From positions 2,961,501-3,025,500 of the forward strand of contig NZ_CP076132.1 in NCBI RefSeq assembly GCF_018736045.1: 64,000 nt of DNA, given 5' to 3'. Position numbers and translations under genes: made by a program. The notes beneath the pieces were generated by a model. That model worked only from the letters and a program-made list of their open reading frames with translations, was not told the origin of the DNA and searched no databases. How positions within the stretch are numbered: the first letter of the stretch is position 1; every line of letters starts with the position of its first letter. The stretch comes from Flammeovirga yaeyamensis. Its GTDB lineage: Bacteria > Bacteroidota > Bacteroidia > Cytophagales > Flammeovirgaceae. This document shows, piece after piece, positions 34,119 through 43,175 of the stretch.

Positions 34119-37100
34119 TTATTTCTTTTTAAGTAATGCACTTTCTTTTACTGCACAGTACAATGTAGGTACCACAAATAAAGTCAATAAAGCTACCGTC
34201 ATACCTCCGAAACCAGGAATTGCCATTGGCTTCATGATATCCGCTCCTCGACCTGTAGAAGTGAGGATTGGAATAAATGCTAATAAAGTAGTGGCAGTAG
34301 TCATTAAACTAGGTCGGATTCTTTTCATTCCTCCTTCAAGTACTGCTTGACGAATTCCTTTCACTGTATTTGGTGTATGCGAAGCAAACGATTGATCTAA
34401 ATAAGTGGCGATCAACACGCCATCATCGGTAGCAATACCAAATAAAGCAATGAAACCAACCCAAACGGCCACCGATAAATTGACTGTATCTACATTGAAG
34501 AGATGTTTCATATTCGTACCCAATAAGGTAAAGTCCATGAAACCCGGTTTGCTATAGAGCCACAACATCAAGAAGCCTCCACTAAATGCTACTGCAATTC
34601 CGGAGAACACCATGAGGGTTGTTTTTACAGATTTAAACTGAAGGTATAAAATAAAGAAGATCAGCATCAAACAGATAGGCATCACAATAGATAATCTCTT
34701 GGCCGCTCTTATTTGATTTTCATAATTACCTGAGAACTTATAGCTCACCCCTTTTGGAACAACCAATGTTCCATTATCAATTTTTGATTGAATATAAGCC
34801 GTTGCTTGATCGACTACTTGAACTTCAGAGAACTCAGGTTTACGATCTAGAAGGACATATCCCGTTAAGAACGTATCTTCTGATTTAATACTTTGAGGTC
34901 CTGCAACGTACTTGATTTCGGCCAATTCCTCTAATGGAACCTGAATACCCAGAGGTACATTGACTAAGAATTTCTTCAATACATCTGGATTGTCTCTGTA
35001 TTCTCTTGCGTATCTTAAACGAACAGGGTAACGTTCTCTTCCCTCCACAGTATACGTTAAAGGCATACCACCAATCACCATTTCCAAGGTCATTTGCATG
35101 TCTTTTACACTCATACCGTATCGTGCTAATTTTTGACGATCTAACTCGATTTCCAAATAAGGTTTACCTACAATACGATCGGCAAAAACAGCTTCTTTCT
35201 TTACGGAAGGTACTTCCTTCAATATACTTTCTAGTTGAATACCGAAACCTTCGATGGTTTTTAAATCAGGTCCAAATACTTTAATACCCATGGGTGCTCT
35301 CATCCCCGTTTGGGTCATAATCAAACGTGTTTGGATAGGCTGCAATTTAGGTGCAGACGTTAAACCAGGAAGATGAGTCGCTTTTACGATCTCCTGCCAA
35401 ATATCATTTGGCGATTTAATCTCGTCTCTCCATTGTCTAAAATATTTTCCGTCAGGATCAAGTACTAATTCTCCTTTATCATCTCTCACATATTTACCAT
35501 CTTCATCCACTTTAAATCGTAGACGATTTCCATCCTCGTCCACTTTATATTCTGATTTATAGTTGATGATGTTCTCATACATACTGATAGGTGCAGGATC
35601 TAAAGGCGACTCCGTTCTACCCGATTTCCCCACTACAGATTCAATTTCTGGTATATTTTTGACCGCCATATCCATCAGTTGCAAGTTTCGTTTAGCTTCT
35701 GAAATACCAGCATTCGGCATTGTCGTTGGCATCAACAAGAAACTACCTTCTGATAAGGAGGGCATAAATTCTGATCCAATTCCAGGGAAGGCTTTATTCA
35801 TATTTTGATAAGCTCTTGACTCTGTAAAATCAACTCCTATTTTATTTCCTAATGTGGTGAAAGGTGAAAAGAGCTTGGCAAATCCTACCCATGCTGATAC
35901 ACCTGAAAAAATAACAGCCAATACTATGGAAAGGAAAGTCGCTTTATTATCAAGACATTTGGCTAGAATTTTAGGATACAATTTGATGAACAATTGAAAA
36001 CCTCCAAGGATGAGAACAATCAAACCTCCAACAAATAAGAAATTTTTAAAATTGCTCTCTTCTGCACCTAATGGTAACCAATCCATAGCTAATAAGTAAG
36101 CAATCACAACAGCCACAATGCCACTTCTAATTTTATCATAATACCCTTCCGGAATATATTTTTTGATTGGCTTTTCGAAGATGTTATAAGCACTGATCAA
36201 TACTACACCTAGACCTAAACTGACTTTTGAGAAAATCATGATACCAATACCCAACACTAAGAATAGGTATTGACCGATATTTTTTCGGCTTCCTTTATTC
36301 TCTGATGATTTAAAGAAATAATATGCAAAAGTGGGTAAGAAAATTAAAGCCACCACCACTGAAGCACATAAGGCAAATGTTTTTGTGTATGCTAATGGTG
36401 AGAATAATTTTCCTTCTGATGCTTGTAAGGTAAATACTGGAATGAAGCTGACAACTGTTGTGGCTACTGCTGTGACGATTGCTCCTGAAACTTCTTCAGT
36501 AGCATCATAAATAACATCTACTAATTTTCGGCCACCCCGTCGATCCAAGTGTTTTATCAAGTTCTCCGACATGACAATACCTATATCGACCATCGTCCCA
36601 ATGGCAATCGCTATACCACTCAAGGACACAATATTTGCCACAATTCCCATGTATTTCATCACTATAAATACCATGAGTACAGCTATTGGTAATAAGCTTG
36701 AGATCAACATGGATGCTCTTAAGTTCCACACCATAATTAGTACTACTATTACAGTGATTAATATCTCTTGAACTAATGCCTCGTTTAGAGTTCCCAGGGT
36801 TTCTTTAATCAAAGTTGATCGATCATAAAAAGGAACGATAGTTAATTTACTTACCGTACCATCAGGTAATACTTTTTGAGGCATGCCTGATTGAATGTCT
36901 TGGATTTTATCTTTGACATTGTCCACAACTAACATTGGATTGGCTCCGAAACGAGCGGTCACTACACCACCTACCGCCTCGGCTCCTTCTTTATCTAAAA
37001 TACCTCTACGAACGGCAGGTCCTTCCACTACTTTCGCCACATCTTTGATACGAATCGGCACATTTTCGTTGACCTTAATTACCGCCTCTTCTAAATCAGA

Positions 37101-37877
37101 TAGATTTTTGATGTAGCCAATACCTCTAACAAAGTATTCTGCATTGTTGACTTCAATCGTTCTTGCTCCAACATCTAAGTTGGAATTCCTTACAGAGTTC
37201 ATCACTTGCTGAAGCGTGACATTGTAGGCTTTTAAAGCATTAGGGTCAACATCAATTTGATATTCTTTGACGAAACCGCCCACAGAAGCTACTTCTGATA
37301 CTCCATCCGCAGACATTAGTGCATATTTCACTAAGAAATCTTGAGTGGAACGTAATTCATCCAAATCCCATCCACCTGTTGGGTTTCCTTCTGGATATCG
37401 ACCTTCCAAAGTATACCAATAGACTTGCCCAACTGCAGTCGCATCAGGTCCTAAAGTAGGCTGAACACCATCGGGTAAAGTACCAGGAGGTAAACTGTTG
37501 ATCTTTTCTAAAATTCTTGTTCGACCAAAGTAAAACTCTGTCTCGTCATCAAATATGATATTGATGGTAGAGAAACCGAACATGGAATTAGAGCGAATGC
37601 TTTTCACTCCTGGAATACCCAATAATGAAGTCGTTAACGGGTAAGTAATTTGGTCTTCGATATCCTGAGGTGATCGACCTGACCATTTTGTAAATACGAT
37701 TTGTTGATTATCACCAATATCAGGAATAGCATCAACTGATACGGGGTTATAAGGTATATATTCGTTGATTTTAGATTTAAAAGGACTGTGCATCAATCCC
37801 CAAAAAACAACCAGAATCAACGCCACAACTGTCACTACTCTGTTGTAGAGAAAGAAGCGAACTATTTTATTAATCAT
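34119..37877 (-). CDS. CusA/CzcA-type heavy-metal RND efflux pump
   Basis: This is the inner-membrane proton-driven pump of the tripartite system. The first residues (MINKIVRFFLYNRVVTVVAL) and the segments SLSGIAIAIGTMVDIGIVMSEN, TNPGTLPDG-type and FDDETEFYFGRTRILEKI are typical of the heavy-metal RND family. At 1252 residues it is about 200 longer than E. coli CusA. Extra length lies in a hydrophobic insert at about 525-690 after TM helix 6 and a charged insert near 775-818 with repeated KVDEDG units in the periplasmic domain. It is first in a three-gene operon (pump, channel, adaptor). A GTACGA-N8-TCGTAC inverted repeat lies just upstream. Confidence 0.93.
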   Translation of the reverse strand: MINKIVRFFLYNRVVTVVALILVVFWGLMHSPFKSKINEYIPYNPVSVDAIPDIGDNQQIVFTKWSGRSPQDIEDQITYPLTTSLLGIPGVKSIRSNSMFGFSTINIIFDDETEFYFGRTRILEKINSLPPGTLPDGVQPTLGPDATAVGQVYWYTLEGRYPEGNPTGGWDLDELRSTQDFLVKYALMSADGVSEVASVGGFVKEYQIDVDPNALKAYNVTLQQVMNSVRNSNLDVGARTIEVNNAEYFVRGIGYIKNLSDLEEAVIKVNENVPIRIKDVAKVVEGPAVRRGILDKEGAEAVGGVVTARFGANPMLVVDNVKDKIQDIQSGMPQKVLPDGTVSKLTIVPFYDRSTLIKETLGTLNEALVQEILITVIVVLIMVWNLRASMLISSLLPIAVLMVFIVMKYMGIVANIVSLSGIAIAIGTMVDIGIVMSENLIKHLDRRGGRKLVDVIYDATEEVSGAIVTAVATTVVSFIPVFTLQASEGKLFSPLAYTKTFALCASVVVALIFLPTFAYYFFKSSENKGSRKNIGQYLFLVLGIGIMIFSKVSLGLGVVLISAYNIFEKPIKKYIPEGYYDKIRSGIVAVVIAYLLAMDWLPLGAEESNFKNFLFVGGLIVLILGGFQLFIKLYPKILAKCLDNKATFLSIVLAVIFSGVSAWVGFAKLFSPFTTLGNKIGVDFTESRAYQNMNKAFPGIGSEFMPSLSEGSFLLMPTTMPNAGISEAKRNLQLMDMAVKNIPEIESVVGKSGRTESPLDPAPISMYENIINYKSEYKVDEDGNRLRFKVDEDGKYVRDDKGELVLDPDGKYFRQWRDEIKSPNDIWQEIVKATHLPGLTSAPKLQPIQTRLIMTQTGMRAPMGIKVFGPDLKTIEGFGIQLESILKEVPSVKKEAVFADRIVGKPYLEIELDRQKLARYGMSVKDMQMTLEMVIGGMPLTYTVEGRERYPVRLRYAREYRDNPDVLKKFLVNVPLGIQVPLEELAEIKYVAGPQSIKSEDTFLTGYVLLDRKPEFSEVQVVDQATAYIQSKIDNGTLVVPKGVSYKFSGNYENQIRAAKRLSIVMPICLMLIFFILYLQFKSVKTTLMVFSGIAVAFSGGFLMLWLYSKPGFMDFTLLGTNMKHLFNVDTVNLSVAVWVGFIALFGIATDDGVLIATYLDQSFASHTPNTVKGIRQAVLEGGMKRIRPSLMTTATTLLAFIPILTSTGRGADIMKPMAIPGFGGMTVALLTLFVVPTLYCAVKESALLKKK

Positions 37878-37905
37878 TGTGAGTATTGTGTTCTAGGTAC
37901 ATTAA

Positions 37906-37925
37906 GTACGAAAAATATGTCGTAC
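37906..37925. promoter_or_regulatory. Inverted repeat upstream of the RND operon
   Basis: GTACGA-AAAATATG-TCGTAC has perfect 6-base arms, 29 bases before the pump start codon. A third GTAC lies at 37897. The position fits a metal-sensor operator; no regulator gene is in the window. Confidence 0.4.
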
Positions 37926-38002
37926 AAAAAAGCATCAATAATTAAATAAATAAATTATTGACTCAAAAAGTCTTCATCCAAAATGTTGGATCAACCTAAA
38001 AC

Positions 38003-38437
38003 TTAAACACGAAAGACCTCAAATGACACATTTAGAGGTATATTGGAATATATGGGGGGAGTTTTTTCCTCAACAGAAGCTATGCTTTTAGTGCTACCTA
38101 CCAAAAATTTCAATGCTTCCGGAAGAACAAATTGATACGCAGATTGCCAAAAGTTTCTAACAATTTCTTTATACGTCACTAAAGGAATTTTCACCACATC
38201 AATAATATGGTCAAAATGATCAGTCACTTTTAGATGTTCCTTATTTTGTTCGCAACATCCCTTCTTGTCAGCACCTTTTTGATCTGCTTCATGATTCATC
38301 TTGCTACAACATGCATGCGTTTCCGTCATGCTCACCTCCTTCAACAACCCCTTGCAATAATGGGTGTTGACCACCACTCCTATTGTGCCTAGAAGCAATA
38401 ATGTGGAAAAGATGATATGTTGAACAGACTTTTTCAT
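38003..38437 (-). CDS. HYC_CC_PP family protein (metal-associated, small, Cys-rich)
   Basis: The 144-residue protein shows the signature of this Bacteroidota family. A signal or anchor helix (about 5-25) is followed by THYCKG, then a CC pair (HACCSKMNHEAD) and a second CC pair (KGCCEQNKEH), and a Pro-Pro near the end (EEKTPPIY). The Cys- and His-rich loops suggest periplasmic metal binding. It lies 125 bases upstream of the RND pump on the same strand, as is typical for the family next to Cus-type systems, and probably feeds or buffers metal for the pump. Confidence 0.85.
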   Translation of the reverse strand: MKKSVQHIIFSTLLLLGTIGVVVNTHYCKGLLKEVSMTETHACCSKMNHEADQKGADKKGCCEQNKEHLKVTDHFDHIIDVVKIPLVTYKEIVRNFWQSAYQFVLPEALKFLVGSTKSIASVEEKTPPIYSNIPLNVSFEVFRV

Positions 38438-38506
38438 GTAACTAATTTCTATTAAATAACGGTGGGATGCAAGGGAGGATGTAGGTGTTTAGTTATTTTA
38501 ACAAAG

Positions 38507-38544
38507 AAAAAAGGTTAGCTTTTTATCTTAGCTAACCTTTTTTT
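38507..38544. terminator. Bidirectional terminator downstream of mtaB
   Basis: A 14-bp stem (AAAAAAGGTTAGCT and its complement) with a 9-base loop has A and T runs on both sides. It can end mtaB transcripts, after they cross the repeat element at 38545-38684. Confidence 0.75.
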
Positions 38545-38684
38545 GAATGAAAAATTAAAAATGAAGAATGAAAAACGTGAAATGTTATGCTAACGCTCGA
38601 TGATTAATCAGCAGTCTTTTTTAACTACTTGCGTTAACTTTACTAACTACGTTTTTAACTTTTCATTTTTCATTCTTAATTTCC
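38545..38684. repeat. 140-bp element with inverted heptamer-repeat arms (MITE-like)
   Basis: The left arm (38545-38599) is a row of 7-base units (GAATGAA, AAATTAA, AAATGAA, GAATGAA) running into AAACGTGAAATGTTATGCTAACGCTCG. The right arm (38631-38684) is an imperfect inverted copy that abuts the mtaB stop codon. The same arm sequence recurs at 58907 and, inverted, at 59206, so this is a dispersed element. Confidence 0.6.
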
Positions 38685-40004
38685 TTAGTGTTTCTCATAA
38701 ACCACCTCAGGCTCCTTAATCTCCACCACATTTGCGTCGTTTACTTGAACCAACTCAACGTGTTTTAGTTCGTTGACTAATGCTGGATCGTACTTCGCTT
38801 CTACTCTAACGTAGTTTTCTGTGAAGCCGAACATTTTACCTTCTTCGATATCGTGTTCGAAAAGCACTGTGCGTTTTGTACCTAATTGAGTTTCGTAGAA
38901 TGCTCTTTTCTTCTTATCTGAAAGGATACGAAGCATTTTCGAACGTTTTGCTCTTTCTGACTTAGGTACGATTCCATCCATATGAACGGCATCCGTATTT
39001 GGTCTTTCTGAGTAAGTGAAGACGTGCAGGTAGGCAACGTCTAACTCATTTAGGAAATTATATGTATCTAAGAAATCTTCTTCCGTTTCTCCAGGGAAAC
39101 CGATGATAACATCAACACCGATGCAGGCATCTGGCATTTGTTTTCTGATTTCAGTAATTCTTGATTGATATAAATCTGTTCTGTAACGTCTTCTCATTAA
39201 TTCCAACATCTTATCAGAACCTGATTGTAATGGAATATGGAAGTGAGGAACAAATTTATCAGATTGAGTACAGAACTCAATAATCTCTTCGTCCAATAAG
39301 TTGGGCTCGATAGAGGAAATACGATAACGCTCGATACCTTCTACTTTATCCAACTCTTTTAATAAATCGATCAGTCTTTCTTGGCGTTTTCCATTGATGA
39401 TACCAAAATCACCAATGTTCACACCTGTCAGTACTACTTCTTTAACATCTGATGCTGCAATCTCTTTTGCATTTTCGATGATATCAGCAATACGAGCACT
39501 TCTTGATTTACCTCTTGCTAATGGAATTGTACAGAACGAACATTTATAATTACAGCCATCCTGAACTTTTAAGAACGTTCTTGTTCTATCGTTCATCGAA
39601 TAACCTGAAACGAATTCTTTAGTTTCTTTGATTTCTTTGGCTAAAACAGTGGGTTCTTCTGTTTTCACAAATCCATCCAATAGATCTAGCAAGCGGAACT
39701 TTTCAGCTGCACCTAAAACGGCATCAACTCCTTCAAGTTCAGAGATTTCTTTAGGCTTCAATTGAGCGTAACATCCAATAATCGCAACGTAAGAATTCGG
39801 TGAGATTTTTTTGGCTTCACGAACAATTTTCTGACACTTTTTGTCTGCATTGTCAGTGACAGAACAAGTGTTGATTATATATATATCTGGAGTATCTGAG
39901 AACTCCACTTTTTTATATCCTCTTTCCTCAAATTGACGACCGATCGTACTCGTCTCAGAGAAATTTAATTTACAACCAAGTGTATAAAAGGCTACTTTTC
40001 TCAT
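38685..40004 (-). CDS. mtaB: tRNA t6A37 methylthiotransferase MtaB
   Basis: This radical SAM enzyme adds a methylthio group to t6A37 of tRNA. The ATG at 40004 is preferred to a GTG seven codons upstream, because the family start MRKVAFYTLGCKLN fits it; the product is 439 residues. The N-terminal UPF0004 domain has its three cluster cysteines (Cys11 in LGCKLN, Cys47 in NTCSVT, Cys78 in GCYAQ). The radical SAM cluster is CNYKCSFC (Cys151, Cys155, Cys158), followed by RGKSRS. A TRAM-like end is present. TLGCKLN and the TIPLARG segment separate it from MiaB and RimO. The gene is monocistronic and downstream DNA is a repeat element. Confidence 0.9.
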   Translation of the reverse strand: MRKVAFYTLGCKLNFSETSTIGRQFEERGYKKVEFSDTPDIYIINTCSVTDNADKKCQKIVREAKKISPNSYVAIIGCYAQLKPKEISELEGVDAVLGAAEKFRLLDLLDGFVKTEEPTVLAKEIKETKEFVSGYSMNDRTRTFLKVQDGCNYKCSFCTIPLARGKSRSARIADIIENAKEIAASDVKEVVLTGVNIGDFGIINGKRQERLIDLLKELDKVEGIERYRISSIEPNLLDEEIIEFCTQSDKFVPHFHIPLQSGSDKMLELMRRRYRTDLYQSRITEIRKQMPDACIGVDVIIGFPGETEEDFLDTYNFLNELDVAYLHVFTYSERPNTDAVHMDGIVPKSERAKRSKMLRILSDKKKRAFYETQLGTKRTVLFEHDIEEGKMFGFTENYVRVEAKYDPALVNELKHVELVQVNDANVVEIKEPEVVYEKH

Positions 40005-40127
40005 TACTGATTGATTATTAATCACTTTTGAAAATTCAAAAGGAGTACAAAAGTAAGGAGAATGTTATTGATTTGAAAATATTCGTTGCAACGTATGTTA
40101 ATTTTGTTTCAACAATACGCCTTCATC

Positions 40128-40730
40128 TTACAAACCATTTTCCGCAAACAACTCTCTAATCAACCACTTAGAAGCTGATTCAATCTGCGTTACCGTTCGA
40201 TTATTATGATAATACGATTTACTTATCAACCCTGAGTGAAACTCCTCTACAGTTATTTCTCGTTCCATGGAATGAAGTTCCCCTTCTCTTTGAATTAAAA
40301 GCTCATCATAAATGTAAAAATCTGCTGGTTCGTTGGTGAGGTTTACAGAGGATATATCTTGATAAAAGACCAAACGATTGTTTTTATAAATCCATCGTAT
40401 TACCTGATTGCCTTGAGATCCACAATCTGTTTGACTTTCTACAACACTCCAAGCATCATTTTTCTTTTTATAAGCCTTTACTTCACAATTCCCTTCATCA
40501 AAATTATTTTGCTGTGGTTCAACATTTTCATCAAACTGAATGGACAAAACGATGCTATCGAAAACGGGTGATAAATACGAATGTAGTGTAGCACTATCCA
40601 AATAAACGGCCGCTTCTAAAGCTTGGTCGGTTTTAATATTTTCTATTTGATAGAATTCGGCTTTTTGAGCAGATTTACTGCACCCAAAATGGAATATTGA
40701 TAGTAATAGTAAGATGGAAGAGTAACGCAT
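40128..40730 (-). CDS. Putative lipoprotein of unknown function
   Basis: The 200-residue product has a short signal with lipobox FHFGC (Cys17). The mature part is acidic, with two further cysteines (EGNCEVKAY, QTDCGSQGN) that could form a disulfide, and several beta strands (RLVFYQDISSVNL, DFYIYDELLIQREG). I do not recognise a family. It stands alone between mtaB and a divergent gene. Confidence 0.65.
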   Translation of the reverse strand: MRYSSILLLLSIFHFGCSKSAQKAEFYQIENIKTDQALEAAVYLDSATLHSYLSPVFDSIVLSIQFDENVEPQQNNFDEGNCEVKAYKKKNDAWSVVESQTDCGSQGNQVIRWIYKNNRLVFYQDISSVNLTNEPADFYIYDELLIQREGELHSMEREITVEEFHSGLISKSYYHNNRTVTQIESASKWLIRELFAENGL

Positions 40731-40944
40731 AGTTGAGGCTTAGTTTATCATTAGATTTCTTGATAAAAATTACTGATTATCAATAAATACGTTACAATAT
40801 AAATCAATAATTTGATAAAATATATAATTTGGTTGGATCAAAAAGTGATCTAATGCGACTGCAATAAATAATTTTAACTATCTGATAACCGAAATAGTAC
40901 CCCAAAAGGAAATAAAAAACATTATATTTAAAATGTCATTCAAT

Positions 40945-40952
40945 TATATTTG
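40945..40952 (+). promoter_or_regulatory. -7 box of the gene at 41013
   Basis: TATATTTG fits TAnnTTTG exactly and lies 60 bases before the ATG. Confidence 0.5.
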
Positions 40953-41012
40953 TTTGATCTGATATCTCTTGAATTGAAATCACCTAAAAAGAGATAAACT
41001 TTAATAGATAAT

Positions 41013-43175
41013 ATGAAACCTAGCTTGCGTTTATTTTTTTTATTATTATTTCTAATTTGCTCACCATCTGAGGCCCTTTTTGCTCAGAAAGCTTCGCATT
41101 TTATTGAAGACATTGATATTGTTTCTGACACTACAGTTTCATCTCTGTCTGTTCATGGTATTCATGATAAAAGACGAAGAGGTGAAGTCACATTACCTTT
41201 CTATTTTGAAGATATTGAGCAGGTATTTGAAGTAAGGGTGTATCTAAAACACGAGGATCAGATTACCGATTTAAAACTCATTCATGCCAACGATTTTAAA
41301 GTAATTGAAGAACCGCTTGCTGTAGGCGATAATGTATATCGATTTAAACTTCAATTTGTAGAAACAAATAAAAACGCTAAACCTTCTTTTGTCTTTAACT
41401 TATGGACTATAGACGGACAAGAAGTTACTTACGAACAAAAGCTTCTTCCCTACACCAACACAATTGTCGAAATCGCAGATAAAAAACCTGATGTTGAACG
41501 TGAATTATACATTGGTGAGGAAAAAGAATACGAGATTCTAAGCAACAGAGAAGAAAATCTTAGAGTAGATAATATTTGGCACGAACAAGCTGATCTTTCT
41601 TGGCGTCTGTTCCAAAGAGAAAATAAAATATTTATTAGTGTATTGCCTAAGTTCGTAAAGTCTTTTTCTACTGAAATAGTATTTGAAACGTTGATTCCAA
41701 ATCTTATCGAAGGGCGAAAGAGATACGAAACCATACCTTTAGAGCTTAAATTTAATGTAAAGGCACCTCGATTAACCTACTTAGCAACTGATAAAAACGA
41801 GATTGTTTATGAAGGGGCACAATCGAATGAGGAAGGGATAGAACTTCAGATTCAACAGAACCGAAAACTTCAATTAGAAAAAACATACCGAATAGAAAAT
41901 CAAGAAGAAAAGGGCGGACACCTTGTGGCTGAGTTATTTACTAAAAGAAATATGAGTAATAACAAAACTTTGTGTCTGATTCGAGTGTACGATTACCACA
42001 ATCTTCAAGATGGCTATTTATACATTAAAGATGGTGATGATGCCAAATTCATTACCAACTTCAACATCATTTCAAAAAATATTATTGAGTCTATTCAGTT
42101 GCTTCGACCTGGAAGAAACTGGACGGGAGACCTTTCTGTTTATCCTGGAGAAACTGTTTCTCTTAAATTCCAAGGTAAACAGATGCAACATGCACGTTAC
42201 CTATTCGAAGGTTTAAGTAATAGAAATATTGACTCGGTTAACACCCGAATGGAGGTACAAACCATGCAAATTTCTGTTCCTTTAAACATTAATCAGAAGG
42301 AACTAAAGATTTATAATGGAGATGAATATACTGGGCATTCCATCAAAATTAAAGAGAAGCAATCACCTAAAAATTTCGATTTTGTTACGATCGACTGTGG
42401 TAACGGTCCTAAAATCGTAAGCCAAATCGAAAAACCTATTTTCTATCCAAAAGCCATTACTGATGTCATCTTAAAGTTCAATACAGATGAAATTGATGGA
42501 CTCCAACTCTATGGTAAGCAGTACATCACCCTAGATGTCCGGGTCATTGGGCCTCAAGGTCAGCTAATCGAATTGGCAAGGGATGATAATATCGTGATTT
42601 GTCCTGGCGAAACATCTCCAAGACACTTTAACTATGAAAAAAACAACTGTTCGGATCCCTTAATCACCTTAAATAAATATTTAGGAATTAAGACACACCG
42701 TTTTGAGGATTGGACGAAGTTGGAAATCTACATCTCACATCAAAAAGATAAATACAGCGAGCAGATCTATACCAAAAAGATAGAAATCTATGCTTCTAGG
42801 AAATCACAATTTGATATCGACCTTTCTTTCCCAGCCGGTCTATTGGTAAAGAAAGCCAACGAAGACGATATCTCTTCTGGTATTAGTGGTATTAGTATTT
42901 CGGCCATCGCTCAATTTAAATTCTTTAAGCCAGGTACTATTGGTCGTGTTCGTCCCTATCGTTTTGGTGTCGGATCTATTGCCTTAAACGCCTTCAACTT
43001 ATCAGATAACGAAGATATTGATCGTGACTTGGGCATTGTGGCATTGGGTTCTGTCCACCCTCTTCAAAGGCCAGGACGTAAACTCTCCTTACCTCTTTAT
43101 ATTGGTTTTGGTTATTTCCTAAAAGCAGATACGTTCTTCTGGATGGTCGGTCCGGGAATTAGTGTTAGTTTCTAG
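41013..43175 (+). CDS. Large secreted protein of unknown function, possible outer-membrane end
   Basis: The 720-residue protein has a signal peptide (about 1-25, ends LFAQ). The body is beta-rich with several apparent Ig-like segments (VTLPFYFEDIEQVFEVRVYL, IILKFNTDEIDG-type). The last 120 residues contain amphipathic strands with Gly (DIDLSFPAGLLVKKA, RPYRFGVGSIALNAF, LPLYIGFGYFLKA, MVGPGISVSF), as in an outer-membrane barrel. No enzyme motif or known family is seen. The stop codon overlaps that of the convergent WD40-caspase gene by four bases. Confidence 0.65.
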   Translation: MKPSLRLFFLLLFLICSPSEALFAQKASHFIEDIDIVSDTTVSSLSVHGIHDKRRRGEVTLPFYFEDIEQVFEVRVYLKHEDQITDLKLIHANDFKVIEEPLAVGDNVYRFKLQFVETNKNAKPSFVFNLWTIDGQEVTYEQKLLPYTNTIVEIADKKPDVERELYIGEEKEYEILSNREENLRVDNIWHEQADLSWRLFQRENKIFISVLPKFVKSFSTEIVFETLIPNLIEGRKRYETIPLELKFNVKAPRLTYLATDKNEIVYEGAQSNEEGIELQIQQNRKLQLEKTYRIENQEEKGGHLVAELFTKRNMSNNKTLCLIRVYDYHNLQDGYLYIKDGDDAKFITNFNIISKNIIESIQLLRPGRNWTGDLSVYPGETVSLKFQGKQMQHARYLFEGLSNRNIDSVNTRMEVQTMQISVPLNINQKELKIYNGDEYTGHSIKIKEKQSPKNFDFVTIDCGNGPKIVSQIEKPIFYPKAITDVILKFNTDEIDGLQLYGKQYITLDVRVIGPQGQLIELARDDNIVICPGETSPRHFNYEKNNCSDPLITLNKYLGIKTHRFEDWTKLEIYISHQKDKYSEQIYTKKIEIYASRKSQFDIDLSFPAGLLVKKANEDDISSGISGISISAIAQFKFFKPGTIGRVRPYRFGVGSIALNAFNLSDNEDIDRDLGIVALGSVHPLQRPGRKLSLPLYIGFGYFLKADTFFWMVGPGISVSF

